A DNA stretch of 64,000 nucleotides from an uncultured Woeseiaceae bacterium. GTDB taxonomy: Bacteria; Pseudomonadota; Gammaproteobacteria; Steroidobacterales; Woeseiaceae. A program made the translations under genes and the position numbers. This document shows positions 1 to 9,108 of the stretch, one piece after another (the first letter of the stretch is position 1; every line of letters begins with the position of its first letter). Location: assembly GCA_947258565.1 (NCBI GenBank), contig CAMYJB010000001.1:1-64000 (forward strand), in the 5' to 3' direction. Under the pieces are notes generated by a model that made no database searches, was not told where the DNA came from, and saw only the letters and a list, made by a program, of their open reading frames with translations.

Positions 1-458
1 TGAGGTGGCTCGGCCAGGTGGCCGACCCGGAGATTCCGGTGTTGTCGATCACCGATCTCGGCATCGTCCGCGACGTGGAAATCGGGGAACGGGTCACGGT
101 CTCACTTTCGCCGACCTACTCGGGTTGCCCGGCCACCGAAGTGATCGAGAAAAGCGTGCTGGATGCCCTGCGCGACCATGGTGTCGAGGACGTCGAAATA
201 AAACGCGTGCTGTCGCCGCCCTGGACCACTGACTGGATATCCGACGAGGGTCGCGACAAGTTACGGCGTTACGGTATCGCGCCGCCCGAGAAAGGCGCAA
301 GCAAGCGCGCACTGTTGCACGGAGAACGCCAGGTGGCCTGTCCGCGTTGCGGCGCGACGGCGACGGAACTTGTGAGCGAATTCGGCTCGACGGCCTGCAA
401 GGCCTCGTACCGCTGCACCGAGTGCCTCGAACCTTTCGAATACTTCAAATGCATCTAA
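1..458 (+). CDS. paaD: Phenylacetyl-CoA epoxidase subunit PaaD (5' end outside window)
   Basis: PaaD is a small metal-cluster accessory protein of the multicomponent 1,2-phenylacetyl-CoA epoxidase, thought to help mature the PaaABCE enzyme. The MIP18/DUF59-type N-terminal domain shows the run DPEIPVLSITDLGIV and the motif TYSGCPATE. The C-terminal part carries a zinc-ribbon-like CPRCG ... CTEC pair and ends in FDYFKCI-like EYFKCI, as in enterobacterial PaaD. The open frame continues through base 1 without a stop, and the residues before the GTG at 18 (RWLGQ) still match the family, so the true start lies left of the window and GTG 18 is unlikely. The stop is TAA 456-458. paaE follows after 115 bases that hold an inverted-repeat element. 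Confidence 0.93.
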   Translation, partial: RWLGQVADPEIPVLSITDLGIVRDVEIGERVTVSLSPTYSGCPATEVIEKSVLDALRDHGVEDVEIKRVLSPPWTTDWISDEGRDKLRRYGIAPPEKGASKRALLHGERQVACPRCGATATELVSEFGSTACKASYRCTECLEPFEYFKCI

Positions 459-562
459 CGTATTTGGGGACAGTGACTTTAAGTGCCAGTCACACGTATT
501 TGGTGTCAGAGGCGTTAAGCGCCAGGGATCGTGACTGGCACTTAAAGTCACTGTCCCCAAAT
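459..562. repeat. Perfect 32-bp inverted repeat with a degenerate internal copy (REP/MITE-like)
   Basis: Bases 462-493 and 531-562 are exact reverse complements over 32 nt, each carrying the core GGGGACAGTGACTTTAAG. The 37-nt centre holds a third, degenerate direct copy at about 495-528 that keeps the order CGTATTTGG, TTAAG and GCCAG. A cruciform or long hairpin would fill the paaD-paaE gap and end 11 nt before the paaE start. Repeats built on GGGGACAGT-type cores are known in gammaproteobacteria beside REP-associated tyrosine transposases (RAYT/Y1 family). No transposase is present here, so this would be a non-autonomous copy. The family assignment is inference; the symmetry is directly visible. 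Confidence 0.85.
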
Positions 563-573
563 GCAGGACTGAT

Positions 574-1644
574 ATGAAGAAGTTTCACCCCCTCACGATC
601 GAACGCATCGAGCCGGAGACCGGTGACTCGGTGCGTATTGCGCTCGCGGTGCCCGCCGAGTTCGAAAGCGATTACGATTTCCTGCCGGGCCAGCACCTGC
701 CGTTCGAGATCACCATCGATGGCAAGAAATTGCGCAGGACCTACAGCATTTGCTCCGGGATCGACGAGCGCCCGCTGCAGATCGGCATCCGCGTGCAGCC
801 CGGTGGCGTATTTTCAGAGTATGCCGCGAGTCAGCTGGCGGTCGGCGATACGCTCGATGCGATGCCGCCGGGCGGTCATTTTCACGTCGATCTCGACAAG
901 TCACACTCGAATGACTACATCGCGTTCGCCGCCGGCAGCGGTATTACGCCAATACTCTCGATGATCAAATCCGTACTCGAGAGCGAGCCGCACAGCCGCT
1001 TCGTGCTTTTCTACGGCAATCGTAAGCAGGCAACGACGATGTTTGTCGAGGACCTGTATGCGCTCAAGAATCGCTACCCGGAGCGCCTGCAGCTGCATTT
1101 CGTTTTCAGCCAGGAGGATCAGGAATTTCCGATCGCATCCGGGCGGCTCGATGCCGAAAAGGTACGCGAGCTCTACGCGCATTTCTGCAAAGGGCTCGAA
1201 CCCGCCGAGGCTTTCGTCTGCGGACCCGACACGATGATCGGGACCGTCACGGAAACACTCAAGGAGCTGGGTATGGACGCTGCGCACGTGCACAGCGAAC
1301 GTTTCGGCGTGCCGCGCGAAGCGGTGAAAACGCGCCCCGCCGCGGCGGCAAAGGCGCCCGACCACGCCGCCGTGACCATTATCATGGACGGCCACAAGAA
1401 ATCCTTCGAGATGCGCCGTGACGACGAGAATATCGTGGATGCGGCGGCCGGCAACGGCATCGAGCTGCCGTATTCCTGCAAGGGCGGCGTCTGCGCAACC
1501 TGCCGTTGCCACGTCCGCGAGGGGGAGGTCACCATGGCTGCCAATTACGGGCTCGAGCCCTGGGAAGTCGAGGCGGGCTTCGTGCTGGCTTGCCAGTCCC
1601 GCCCGGTAAGCGATGCCATCCTGCTCGACTACGACAAGACCTGA
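574..1644 (+). CDS. paaE: Phenylacetyl-CoA epoxidase reductase subunit PaaE
   Basis: PaaE passes electrons from NAD(P)H to the di-iron oxygenase PaaA of the phenylacetyl-CoA epoxidase. The 356-residue length is typical. An FNR-type FAD domain comes first, with RTYSICSG (flavin binding) around residues 50-57. A NAD-binding domain follows, with AAGSGITP near residue 114 and CGPDTM near residue 214. A C-terminal plant-type 2Fe-2S ferredoxin domain carries the cysteine pattern CKGGVCATC plus LACQ near residue 339. AGGA at 565-568 precedes ATG 574 by 5 nt. It sits downstream of paaD in the usual order; the intervening inverted repeat could separate or modulate the two transcripts. Confidence 0.95.
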   Translation: MKKFHPLTIERIEPETGDSVRIALAVPAEFESDYDFLPGQHLPFEITIDGKKLRRTYSICSGIDERPLQIGIRVQPGGVFSEYAASQLAVGDTLDAMPPGGHFHVDLDKSHSNDYIAFAAGSGITPILSMIKSVLESEPHSRFVLFYGNRKQATTMFVEDLYALKNRYPERLQLHFVFSQEDQEFPIASGRLDAEKVRELYAHFCKGLEPAEAFVCGPDTMIGTVTETLKELGMDAAHVHSERFGVPREAVKTRPAAAAKAPDHAAVTIIMDGHKKSFEMRRDDENIVDAAAGNGIELPYSCKGGVCATCRCHVREGEVTMAANYGLEPWEVEAGFVLACQSRPVSDAILLDYDKT

Positions 1645-1653
1645 CAAGAAAAT

Positions 1654-1678
1654 GGCGCGAAATCGAAAGTCTCGCGCC
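1654..1678. other. Small hairpin after paaE
   Basis: Bases 1654-1660 (GGCGCGA) and 1672-1678 (TCGCGCC) form a 7-bp stem around an 11-nt loop, 10 nt after the paaE stop. No T-run follows on the plus strand, so it is not a convincing intrinsic terminator for paaE. It may only be an mRNA-end structure. Confidence 0.35.
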
Positions 1679-1740
1679 GCCCGGAGTAATAAAATTAAGG
1701 GCTAATCGGCGTGGGCCCGTCAAACAGCGCCGGAGGGCAT

Positions 1741-2292
1741 ATGGCCACACCTATGACAGACATTGCAACGTCCATACCGGACCGCAAGAGTTCCTACGAG
1801 TACGAGGACCTCATCAAGAGCGGGCACGGAGAACTGTTCGGACCCGAGAACGGCCGCCTGCCGTTGCCGCCCATGTTAATGCTCGACCGCATCACGCACA
1901 TCGCGGCGGACGGTGGTGCCTACGGCAAAGGCGAATTGAGAGCGGAGCTCGACATCCGCCCAGACCTCTGGTTTTTCGATTGCCACTTCGAAGGCGACCC
2001 GGTTATGCCCGGCTGCCTCGGCCTCGACGCCCTGTGGCAGCTCGTCGGCTTTCACCTGGTCTGGGCCGGACACCCGGGGCGCGGCCGCGCGCTGGGCGTC
2101 GGCAAGGTCAAGTTCACGGGTCAGGTGCTGCAGAAGGCGAAGCTCGTGACATACCAGCTGGACATCAAGCGGGTTATTTCGCGAAAGCTGACGATGGCGA
2201 TCGCGGATGGTAGCCTTTCGGTGGATGGCCGCGAGATTTATACGGCAGACGATCTGCGCGTCGGCCTGTTCCAGTCAACCGATAACTTCTGA
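1741..2292 (+). CDS. fabA: 3-hydroxydecanoyl-ACP dehydratase/isomerase FabA
   Basis: FabA dehydrates 3-hydroxydecanoyl-ACP and isomerises trans-2- to cis-3-decenoyl-ACP, the branch point of anaerobic unsaturated fatty acid synthesis. The chain matches the family along its length: the [10 protein letters not shown] region, then the active-site block [15 protein letters not shown] with His82, and Asp96 in GLDALW, 14 residues apart as in E. coli FabA. A GTG at 1711 would give a longer frame. ATG 1741 was chosen because GGAGG at 1732-1736 sits 4 nt before it, and the extra residues resemble nothing in the family. fabB starts 15 nt downstream, the classic fabAB pair. Confidence 0.96.
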   Translation: MATPMTDIATSIPDRKSSYEYEDLIKSGHGELFGPENGRLPLPPMLMLDRITHIAADGGAYGKGELRAELDIRPDLWFFDCHFEGDPVMPGCLGLDALWQLVGFHLVWAGHPGRGRALGVGKVKFTGQVLQKAKLVTYQLDIKRVISRKLTMAIADGSLSVDGREIYTADDLRVGLFQSTDNF

Positions 2293-2307
2293 GAAAAAGG
2301 ACTGCTC

Positions 2308-3519
2308 ATGAGGCGAGTCGTTGTCACCGGCATCGGTGCGGTGTCGTGTCTTGGTAATTCTATGGATGAGATCGCCGATTCCCTGAGGAACGGTCGGTCC
2401 GGCATCGTTTATAACGAGAACTTCGAAGAGATGGGCCTGCGCAGCCGGGTCTCCGGCAGTGTCAACATCGATATCAAGGAATATATCGATCGCAAGGTGC
2501 TGCGTTTCATGGGCGACGCGGCGGCCTATGCGTATATCGCCATGAAGTGGGCCATCGAGGACGCCGGCCTCGAGGAAAGCGACGTCTCCAGTCCGCGTAC
2601 CGGTCTCATCGCCTCGTCGGGCGGTGCATCGAGCGAGAACATCATCACGAGCGCGGACACGCTCAGGAGCCGCGGCGTGAAACGCATCGGGCCTTACATG
2701 GTGCCGCGAACGATGTCGAGTTCCGTATCTGCGTGCCTCGCCACGCCGTTCAAGATCAAGGGGGTGAACTACTCGATTACCTCGGCGTGTGCGACCAGCG
2801 CGCACTGCATAGGTTCCGCTGTCGAGCAAATTCAGCTCAGCAAGCAGGACGTCGTATTCGCTGGCGGCGGTGAGGAAGAGCACTGGAACCTCTCGAGCAT
2901 GTTCGACGCGATGGGTGCGCTGTCCACGAAATACAACGACGAGCCCACGACTGCGTCGCGACCGTATGACGCCAATCGGGACGGATTCGTCAGCGCCGCA
3001 GGCTCCGGCATGCTGGTCATCGAGGAACTCGAGCACGCGAAGGCCCGCGGCGCCAAGATCTACGCCGAGATCGTCGGCTACGGCGCGACCTCGGACGGCC
3101 ACGATATGGTCGCGCCTTCGGGTGAGGGCGCCTACCGTTGCATGGAGATCGCCAAAGCCACGGTCGATGGCGACGTCGACTACGTCAACACGCACGGCAC
3201 GAGCACGCCGGCCGGCGACATCGTCGAAGTGCAGAACATCAAGAAACTGTTCGGCGAGAACATGCCGAAATACGGTTCCTCGAAGTCGATGTGCGGCCAT
3301 TCACTCGGCGCGACGAGCGCACAGGAGGCCATCCACTGTCTCCTGATGCTGCAGCACGACTTCATCGCGCCGTCAATCAACGTCTTCGATCTAGACCCGG
3401 TGCTCGCCGACATGCCGCCCGTCACCGAGACGATTCATGACGCGGGCATCCGCACGGCGATGTCGAACAGCTTCGGCTTCGGCGGCACCAACGCAACGCT
3501 GGTATTTCGGAAGCTCTGA
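2308..3519 (+). CDS. fabB: 3-oxoacyl-ACP synthase I FabB
   Basis: FabB elongates the cis-3-decenoyl-ACP made by FabA and so commits carbon to unsaturated fatty acids. At 403 residues it has normal length. The thiolase-fold Cys-His-His triad is visible: Cys161 in [10 protein letters not shown], His296 in [11 protein letters not shown] and His331 in [13 protein letters not shown], followed by the glycine-rich [10 protein letters not shown] near the C-terminus. ATG 2308 has an AAAGGA sequence just upstream. It lies in tandem with fabA and is very probably co-transcribed with it. No FabR/FadR-type operator was recognised upstream of fabA. Confidence 0.96.
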   Translation: MRRVVVTGIGAVSCLGNSMDEIADSLRNGRSGIVYNENFEEMGLRSRVSGSVNIDIKEYIDRKVLRFMGDAAAYAYIAMKWAIEDAGLEESDVSSPRTGLIASSGGASSENIITSADTLRSRGVKRIGPYMVPRTMSSSVSACLATPFKIKGVNYSITSACATSAHCIGSAVEQIQLSKQDVVFAGGGEEEHWNLSSMFDAMGALSTKYNDEPTTASRPYDANRDGFVSAAGSGMLVIEELEHAKARGAKIYAEIVGYGATSDGHDMVAPSGEGAYRCMEIAKATVDGDVDYVNTHGTSTPAGDIVEVQNIKKLFGENMPKYGSSKSMCGHSLGATSAQEAIHCLLMLQHDFIAPSINVFDLDPVLADMPPVTETIHDAGIRTAMSNSFGFGGTNATLVFRKL

Positions 3520-3536
3520 ATCAATAATGCGTATCC

Positions 3537-4391
3537 ATGACGATTGAGACGCTCAGCGAAACCCGCTGCTTCGGCGGCCGCATCGGCTTCTATAAACACG
3601 CCTCCGCAGCCAATCGCTGCGACATGCAGTTTTCCGTATTCGTGCCGCCGCAGGCCGCCGATGGCAAGGTGCCGGTCGTTACCTTCCTCTCCGGGCTCAC
3701 CTGCACAGAAGAAAATTTCATGGTGAAGAGCGGCGCGCAGCGCGTCGCGGCCGAGCTCGGTATCATGCTGGTCTCGCCCGACACGAGCCCAAGGGGTGAA
3801 GGCGTGCCCGACGACCCCGACGGCGAATACGATTTCGGCCTCGGTGCCGGCTTTTATCTCAACGCTACCGAGGCGCCGTGGTCGCGTAACTACAATATGT
3901 ACGACTACGTGATGCAGGAACTGCAGCCGGCGGTGTTCGACAATTTCCCCGGCGACGCCGATCGCCACGGACTCATGGGCCACTCCATGGGTGGCCACGG
4001 TGCGCTCACGGTGGGGTTGCGCAACGCAGACGTGTTCCGGTCGCTGTCGGCATTCGCGCCGATCTGCACGACGCTGAATTCACCCTGGGGGCGTAAGGCG
4101 CTCGGCTACTACCTCGGCAGCGACACCGTGACCTGGAAGGAATACGACGCCAGCGAGGTGGCGCGCGCGGTGACAAACCCCGGCCATTGGGGAAAGATCC
4201 TCGTCGACCAGGGCAACGACGACCCGTTCCTCGCCGAGCAGCTGCACCCCGAGTTGCTCGAGCAGGCCTGCGCCGAGAGTGGTCTCGAACTCGAGATCCG
4301 TTACCACGACGGCTACGACCACGGCTATTACTTCATCTCCACATTCATAGAAGAGCACCTGCGGCATCACGCCGCCCGACTTGGCCTCTGA
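3537..4391 (+). CDS. S-formylglutathione hydrolase
   Basis: This is an esterase-D family alpha/beta hydrolase that splits S-formylglutathione to formate and glutathione in the formaldehyde detoxification pathway. The nucleophile elbow GHSMGGHG places the catalytic serine at residue 150. VDQGNDDPFL supplies the expected aspartate and DHGYYF the histidine near the C-terminus. The early TFLSGLTCTEENF block, whose cysteine is conserved in this family, is intact. The 284-residue length is normal. No glutathione-dependent formaldehyde dehydrogenase (frmA/adhC), the usual partner, is in the window. The gene starts 17 nt after fabB and a permease gene follows after 15 nt. Confidence 0.94.
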   Translation: MTIETLSETRCFGGRIGFYKHASAANRCDMQFSVFVPPQAADGKVPVVTFLSGLTCTEENFMVKSGAQRVAAELGIMLVSPDTSPRGEGVPDDPDGEYDFGLGAGFYLNATEAPWSRNYNMYDYVMQELQPAVFDNFPGDADRHGLMGHSMGGHGALTVGLRNADVFRSLSAFAPICTTLNSPWGRKALGYYLGSDTVTWKEYDASEVARAVTNPGHWGKILVDQGNDDPFLAEQLHPELLEQACAESGLELEIRYHDGYDHGYYFISTFIEEHLRHHAARLGL

Positions 4392-4406
4392 CAGGTCGGC
4401 AACGCC

Positions 4407-5225
4407 ATGGAAGACTGGATCCCGCTCGCGGTTGCCATGCTCGCGACGGGCTGTGTCGCGGGTGTGCTCGCAGGACTGTTCGGCATTGGCGGCGGCATCG
4501 TCATCGTACCCGTTCTGGAGGCGGTCCTGGGGCTGCTGGGTGTCGATCCGGCGATCCGCATGCACGTTGCGGTAGGCACGTCGCTAGCCACGATTATTCC
4601 GACATCAATATCCTCCGCACGGGCGCATCATCAGCGCGGCGCCGTAAACGTAGAGATCGTTAAACGCTGGGCCTTGTTCGTGCTCGTTGGCGCGCTCCTC
4701 GGGGCGTGGATCGCCGCACAGGTCCACAGCCGTGTCCTGGCAGGCGTGTTTGCGACGCTGGCCCTGCTGGTTGCCGCAAAGATGATGTTTTTGCCAGACA
4801 GCCGCAATCTTACGGACAGCGTGCCGCGTGCACCGTGGGTGGTCGCGATTCCGACGGCCATCGGCTGCTTTTCCAGCATGATGGGCATTGGCGGCGGCAC
4901 ATTCTCGGTGATGACGCTGACATTGTGCAACGAGCCGATCCATCGCGCGGTGGGCACGGCGGCGCTTTTCGGTCTCGTAATCAGCCTGCCGGGCACAGTC
5001 GGTTTCGTCCTGGCCGGCCTGCAGGATCCCAGACTCCCGCCGGGAAGTCTCGGTTACGTCAACTTGCTCGGACTGGTCGCGATCGCGCCGACGACCGTGC
5101 TCATGGCGCCGCTCGGCGCGCGGATCGCGCACGCCTTCTCTGCCAGGAGACTCAGTATCTTGTTCGGCCTGTTCCTTGTGATCGTGTCGGTGCGGCTGCT
5201 GTATTCCGCGATCGTCACGAGCTGA
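4407..5225 (+). CDS. TauE/SafE-family membrane permease (putative anion exporter)
   Basis: This 272-residue integral membrane protein has about eight hydrophobic segments in two halves. Each half starts with the glycine-rich family signature: LFGIGGGIVIVP near residue 23 and MMGIGGGTFSV near residue 155. TauE/SafE (DUF81) proteins are linked to export of sulfite, sulfoacetate or related anions, but substrates are rarely known and none can be inferred here. It starts 15 nt after the formylglutathione hydrolase gene and is probably co-transcribed with it. Its 3' end meets the minus-strand gene at 5231. Confidence 0.85.
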   Translation: MEDWIPLAVAMLATGCVAGVLAGLFGIGGGIVIVPVLEAVLGLLGVDPAIRMHVAVGTSLATIIPTSISSARAHHQRGAVNVEIVKRWALFVLVGALLGAWIAAQVHSRVLAGVFATLALLVAAKMMFLPDSRNLTDSVPRAPWVVAIPTAIGCFSSMMGIGGGTFSVMTLTLCNEPIHRAVGTAALFGLVISLPGTVGFVLAGLQDPRLPPGSLGYVNLLGLVAIAPTTVLMAPLGARIAHAFSARRLSILFGLFLVIVSVRLLYSAIVTS

Positions 5226-5230
5226 GTATT

Positions 5231-5896
5231 TCAGTCGAAAATGGTGGGAACGACGCGCGCGAACTCACAGTATATGCCGTCGTCCAACATGATCGAGTCG
5301 TACAAATCCCCGTCGCTGCTCACACCTGCGCTGACGAAAGTCAGCGCGGTCGCTTCACTCAGACCCTTGCACGGGGCATCGAATGTCACCCGGAATCCGT
5401 GTGACTCATCGGCGGCAAACAGCAGCAGCGTCTGGTCGTCGACGGGGCGCCAGGATTCGAAATTGTCTTCCGCAACCTGGTTTGCATATTGCTGCGCCGA
5501 ATCCGCGATCGTCGGCTGTCCCTTGCTTTCCCGGATCAGCTGGGCGGCCTTTTCTTCACCGATTTCGGAAATCACCAGGGTCCAGTCGAGGTTCCCGGCT
5601 ACGACATCCACCTGGTAGCTTCCCGCATCCTCGAAGAGTTTCTTACCGTTGGCGATGATTCGCTGCTGGATGACGGTGCCGAGATATTCGCCGGAGTCCA
5701 CCCTGTAAAGGCGCAGCTCGAAAGTCTTGGGCAGGCTGTTGTCGCTCTGCGTATACCAGTAGAGCACCCAGGGGCCGCCGGGCTCGAACACCGGCGTGCG
5801 CTCACTGCTGTCGCCTTCGTAGCGAACCAGCGTGTCAGACTGAGATGTGAAGGGGATAGCCGCAAGGGCCAGGAACATTACAGCGGAAAATCTCAT
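5231..5896 (-). CDS. Exported protein of unknown function
   Basis: The product is a 221-residue protein with a clear N-terminal signal peptide (MRFSAVMFLALAAIPFTSQS). It is predicted to be periplasmic or secreted. No family is recognised. The mature part is rich in acidic and aromatic residues and holds two late cysteines (in APCKG and IYCEF) that could form a disulfide. The open frame runs upstream to 6130, but ATG 5896 was chosen because the signal peptide begins there and AAGGCGG lies just upstream on the minus strand. It diverges from hsp20 across a 162-bp region. Confidence 0.7.
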   Translation of the reverse strand: MRFSAVMFLALAAIPFTSQSDTLVRYEGDSSERTPVFEPGGPWVLYWYTQSDNSLPKTFELRLYRVDSGEYLGTVIQQRIIANGKKLFEDAGSYQVDVVAGNLDWTLVISEIGEEKAAQLIRESKGQPTIADSAQQYANQVAEDNFESWRPVDDQTLLLFAADESHGFRVTFDAPCKGLSEATALTFVSAGVSSDGDLYDSIMLDDGIYCEFARVVPTIFD

Positions 5897-5980
5897 TGGA
5901 CACCGCCTTGTCTTGCGCTTTACGCACTTCAAAGAACTATGGACCCCGTATCTGCAATGCGCAATCCGGAGAACTACGAA

Positions 5981-6009
5981 TTGGATTCGGCGCCAAAGAG
6001 GTCTATATA
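5981..6009 (+). promoter_or_regulatory. Sigma70-type promoter of hsp20
   Basis: TTGGAT at 5981-5986 and TATATA at 6004-6009 are separated by exactly 17 bp, close to the sigma70 consensus. Transcription would start near 6016 and leave a 43-nt leader before ATG 6059. No sigma32-type -35/-10 pair and no CIRCE element was seen. Confidence 0.55.
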
Positions 6010-6058
6010 AACTGCGCCGGAGATTGTTTCCGGCACAGGAGTGCAAGGAGGTGAGCGT

Positions 6059-6562
6059 ATGCCCAAAGTCCGTAACATTTTGCCGAAAAAGGAACACGAG
6101 GCAGGCAGGGCACTGAGACCGTTCACCCACAGCATGGAGGAGTTCTTCGAGAGCGCTTTTCCACGCCGCTGGATGGAAGGATTCTCTGAGCCGTATGCCT
6201 GGAGAAGCCCGTTCTTTGCTGAATTCGACGAGAAATTCGACGTCTTTCCGAAAGTCGACATCCTCGACAGGGATGACAAACTCGTCGTACGCGCCGACGT
6301 CCCCGGCATAAAGAAAGAAGACCTCGAGATCACAATTTCAGGCGATCGCCTGATTATCGAGGCGAAGCGGGAATACGAGGAAGAGGAAAAGAAAGAAGAG
6401 TTCGTCCGTCACGAGATGGCCTATGGCCGTCTGTACCGGTCAGTACTCCTGCCGTTCGAGGTGCTTGGCGACGAAGCCAAGGCCGAACTCAAGGACGGTG
6501 TCCTCGAGATCTTCCTGCCCAAGGTCGAGGCAACCACGCCTTACAAGGTCAAGGTCGCCTGA
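6059..6562 (+). CDS. Small heat shock protein (Hsp20/alpha-crystallin family)
   Basis: This is an ATP-independent holdase chaperone of 167 residues. The alpha-crystallin domain covers roughly residues 58-160. It opens with FPKVDILDRDDKLVVRADVPG and keeps the family signature ELKDGVLEIFLPK near the end. The N-terminal arm is short and aromatic (FFESAFPRRW). The frame extends to a GTG at 6041, but ATG 6059 follows the very strong ribosome-binding site AAGGAGG (6045-6051) by 7 nt. A promoter lies upstream and an intrinsic terminator downstream, so it is a single-gene unit. The next gene encodes a Lon-like protease, giving a small protein-quality-control block. Confidence 0.95.
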   Translation: MPKVRNILPKKEHEAGRALRPFTHSMEEFFESAFPRRWMEGFSEPYAWRSPFFAEFDEKFDVFPKVDILDRDDKLVVRADVPGIKKEDLEITISGDRLIIEAKREYEEEEKKEEFVRHEMAYGRLYRSVLLPFEVLGDEAKAELKDGVLEIFLPKVEATTPYKVKVA

Positions 6563-6587
6563 CGCACGGGGAATGTCAGTAACCTGG

Positions 6588-6613
6588 GGGCGGCGCGAGC
6601 CGCCCCTTTCTTA
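6588..6613 (+). terminator. Intrinsic terminator after hsp20
   Basis: A 7-bp GC stem (6588-6594 GGGGCGG with 6601-6607 CCGCCCC) around a 6-nt loop is followed by TTTCTT. It lies 25 nt after the hsp20 stop. Confidence 0.8.
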
Positions 6614-6696
6614 TCGGGGTAGTCCCTAATAGCCATTCGGGCGGCCTTTGTGTTGCTATTGAGGTACCGGCCCCGGGCCCTGTTACGGGGAACACC

Positions 6697-9108
6697 ATGG
6701 CAGCAGACGCAACCCAGGAATACCGTATTCAGCCGGATGCACTGCGCAAGCTGTGCTCGCTGCCCGCCGACTTCAAACACGACGCGGAATCGCAGGTAGA
6801 CCCCTATATCGGCCAGCAGCGCGCGACCGATGCGATTCGCTTCGGCATCGCGATGCACAAGGACGGATACAACATCTACGTGTTGGGCCCGATAGGCAGC
6901 AACCGCCACAAGCTGGTCGCGGGCCTCGTCGCCGAGGAGGCGAAAGCCAGGGGCGTCCCGGCCGACTGGTGCTACGTCAACAACTTCTCGAACCCCGAGC
7001 GGCCCCGGTCACTGCGTTTCCCGGCGGGGCAGGGCCGGGAATTCCGGGAAGACATGCGGCACCTCATCGAGGAACTGCAGCTGGCGATCCCTGCGGCGTT
7101 CGAGGGTGACGACTACCGCAACCAGCTGCGGGCGATAGAAGAGGACACAAAGAACAAGGTCGAGGAGCAGTGGAAGTCCCTGAACGAGCGCGCGGCGGCA
7201 GAGGGTATCGGCGTCCTGCAGACGCCCACCGGTTACGTGCTGGCGCCCATCGTCGACGGCAAGGCCATCGGCGATAAGGAATTCAACAAGTTACCGAAAG
7301 AACAACGCGAGCAGATCGAGGCCGCGATCGAGCGCCTCAGCGAGGAGCTGCAGGCCCGCATCGAGATGATGCCGAAGCTGCGCAAGGCGCACCGCGAGCG
7401 CGTGAAAGCGCTCGACCAGGAGGTTACCGCGCACGCCGTGAGCGTACAGCTCGCCGATCTTAAGGCGAAGTACCGGTCGTTGCCGCGCGTGGCCGCCTAC
7501 CTCGACGATGTGCAGGAAAACATCATCCAGAATGCGCAGGATTTCCAGCCATCGGAATCGCCGTCTTTGCCGTTTCTCAGCCGCGATTCCGAGCAGCTCT
7601 ACACCCAGTACGACGTCAACCTGGTCGTCGATAATGCGGATGCCGATGCGGCGCCCGTCATCTACGAGTCCAACCCGAGCTACCCGAACATCATCGGGCG
7701 CGTCGAGCATCGCTCGGAGATGGGTGCACTGGTCACCGACTTCCGGCTGGTGCGCAGCGGTGCGCTGCTGCAGGCGAACGGCGGCTATCTGATTCTTGAT
7801 ACGCGCCGGGTGCTGAGCCGGCCTTTCGTCTGGGAGGCCCTCAAGCAGGCCTTGTTCGCCAGGCAGGTGCAGATCGAGACGCCCGCCGAATCCTATGGCT
7901 GGGTAAGCACGACAACACTGAAACCCGAGCCGATCCCGCTGGATGCGAGGATCATCCTGATCGGCGAGCGCTGGCTGTACTACCTGCTGTGCCACTACGA
8001 CATCGAATTCAGCAGCCTCTTCAAGGTGGCCGCGGATCTCGACGACGACCTGGAGCGAAACGACGAAAACGTCGAGCGCTGCGCGAGGCTGATCGTCGAA
8101 CAGGCACAGGCAGGGGACCTGTTGCCGTTCAATGCGAGCGCTGTTCAGCGCGTGATCGAGGAGCGGGCCCGCCACGCCGATGACAGCGAAAGGCTCTCGA
8201 CGCACATGAGTTCGCTCGAGGACCTGATCGAACAGGCCGATTACTGGGCCCGCGAGCGTAGCGCACGCGAGGTCGATGCCGCGGACGTCGCGAAGGCCAT
8301 CACCGAGCGCCGCAGGAGGCTCGGCCGCCTGCAGTCCCGGATTATCGATGCAATCACGCGCAACACGCTGCTGATCGACACGAGCGGCGAATGCGTCGGT
8401 CAGGTCAACGGGCTTTCAGTGACCGACCTGGGCGAGTTCCGGTATGGCCATCCGGTCCGCATCACCGCGACCACGCGCGTCGGCACGGGCGACGTTGTCG
8501 ACATCGAGCGCGAAGTCGAACTCGGGGGCGCCATACATTCCAAAGGCATGATGATCCTGTCCGCGGCGCTGTCGGCCCGCTATGCCCCGGACCTGCCGTT
8601 ATCCCTGCACGGCAGCGTCGTCTTCGAGCAGTCCTACGGCGGCGTCGAGGGTGACAGTGCCTCCGTGGCCGAGCTGTCGGCATTGCTGTCGTCTCTGTCC
8701 TGTCTGCCGATCCGGCAATGCATCGCGGTCACCGGGTCCGTGAACCAGTTGGGCCGGGTCCAGGCGGTCGGCGGGGTCAACGAGAAGATCGAGGGGTTCT
8801 TCGACGTCTGCAGCGAGCGCGGGCTCGATGGTTCCCATGGCGTTATCATCCCGCAGGACAACGTCAAGCACCTCATGTTGCGGGAGGACGTCGTCGACGC
8901 CGTCAGGCGCGACGAGTTCCGGGTTTTCGCCGTCCGCCACGTCGACGAGGCCATTGCCATCCTGACCGGGGTGGGTGCCGGCGGGCGCGACGAGGACGGC
9001 AGTTTCCCGGAGGGATCCGTGAACGGCCTCGTGGAGAGCCAGCTCATCGGGTATGCCACGGCGCGAAAGAGCTTTGCGAAGGAGGCGATGCAGGGTGGCG
9101 AAGACTGA
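6697..9108 (+). CDS. Lon-like Ser/Lys protease with degenerate AAA+ domain (COG1067 type)
   Basis: This 803-residue protein belongs to the Lon-protease-like family that lacks the LAN substrate domain (LonB/YcbZ-like group). The C-terminal proteolytic domain has an intact dyad: Ser654 in GDSASVAEL and Lys697 in GGVNEKIEG, 43 residues apart as in E. coli Lon. The N-terminal AAA+ part carries GPIGSNRHK at residues 64-72 where a Walker A motif (GxxGxGKT) is expected. The lysine position is Arg70 and the following S/T position is His71. A helical insertion with charged heptads spans about residues 130-290. The start codon follows a purine-rich ACGGGGAA. The next gene overlaps its end by 14 nt. Regulation was not evident. 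Confidence 0.88.
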   Translation: MAADATQEYRIQPDALRKLCSLPADFKHDAESQVDPYIGQQRATDAIRFGIAMHKDGYNIYVLGPIGSNRHKLVAGLVAEEAKARGVPADWCYVNNFSNPERPRSLRFPAGQGREFREDMRHLIEELQLAIPAAFEGDDYRNQLRAIEEDTKNKVEEQWKSLNERAAAEGIGVLQTPTGYVLAPIVDGKAIGDKEFNKLPKEQREQIEAAIERLSEELQARIEMMPKLRKAHRERVKALDQEVTAHAVSVQLADLKAKYRSLPRVAAYLDDVQENIIQNAQDFQPSESPSLPFLSRDSEQLYTQYDVNLVVDNADADAAPVIYESNPSYPNIIGRVEHRSEMGALVTDFRLVRSGALLQANGGYLILDTRRVLSRPFVWEALKQALFARQVQIETPAESYGWVSTTTLKPEPIPLDARIILIGERWLYYLLCHYDIEFSSLFKVAADLDDDLERNDENVERCARLIVEQAQAGDLLPFNASAVQRVIEERARHADDSERLSTHMSSLEDLIEQADYWARERSAREVDAADVAKAITERRRRLGRLQSRIIDAITRNTLLIDTSGECVGQVNGLSVTDLGEFRYGHPVRITATTRVGTGDVVDIEREVELGGAIHSKGMMILSAALSARYAPDLPLSLHGSVVFEQSYGGVEGDSASVAELSALLSSLSCLPIRQCIAVTGSVNQLGRVQAVGGVNEKIEGFFDVCSERGLDGSHGVIIPQDNVKHLMLREDVVDAVRRDEFRVFAVRHVDEAIAILTGVGAGGRDEDGSFPEGSVNGLVESQLIGYATARKSFAKEAMQGGED

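Noticed and set aside
7291..8205. Long minus-strand frame inside the Lon-like gene
   Set aside because: Shadow of high-GC coding sequence; no start context or family match, while the plus frame has catalytic motifs.
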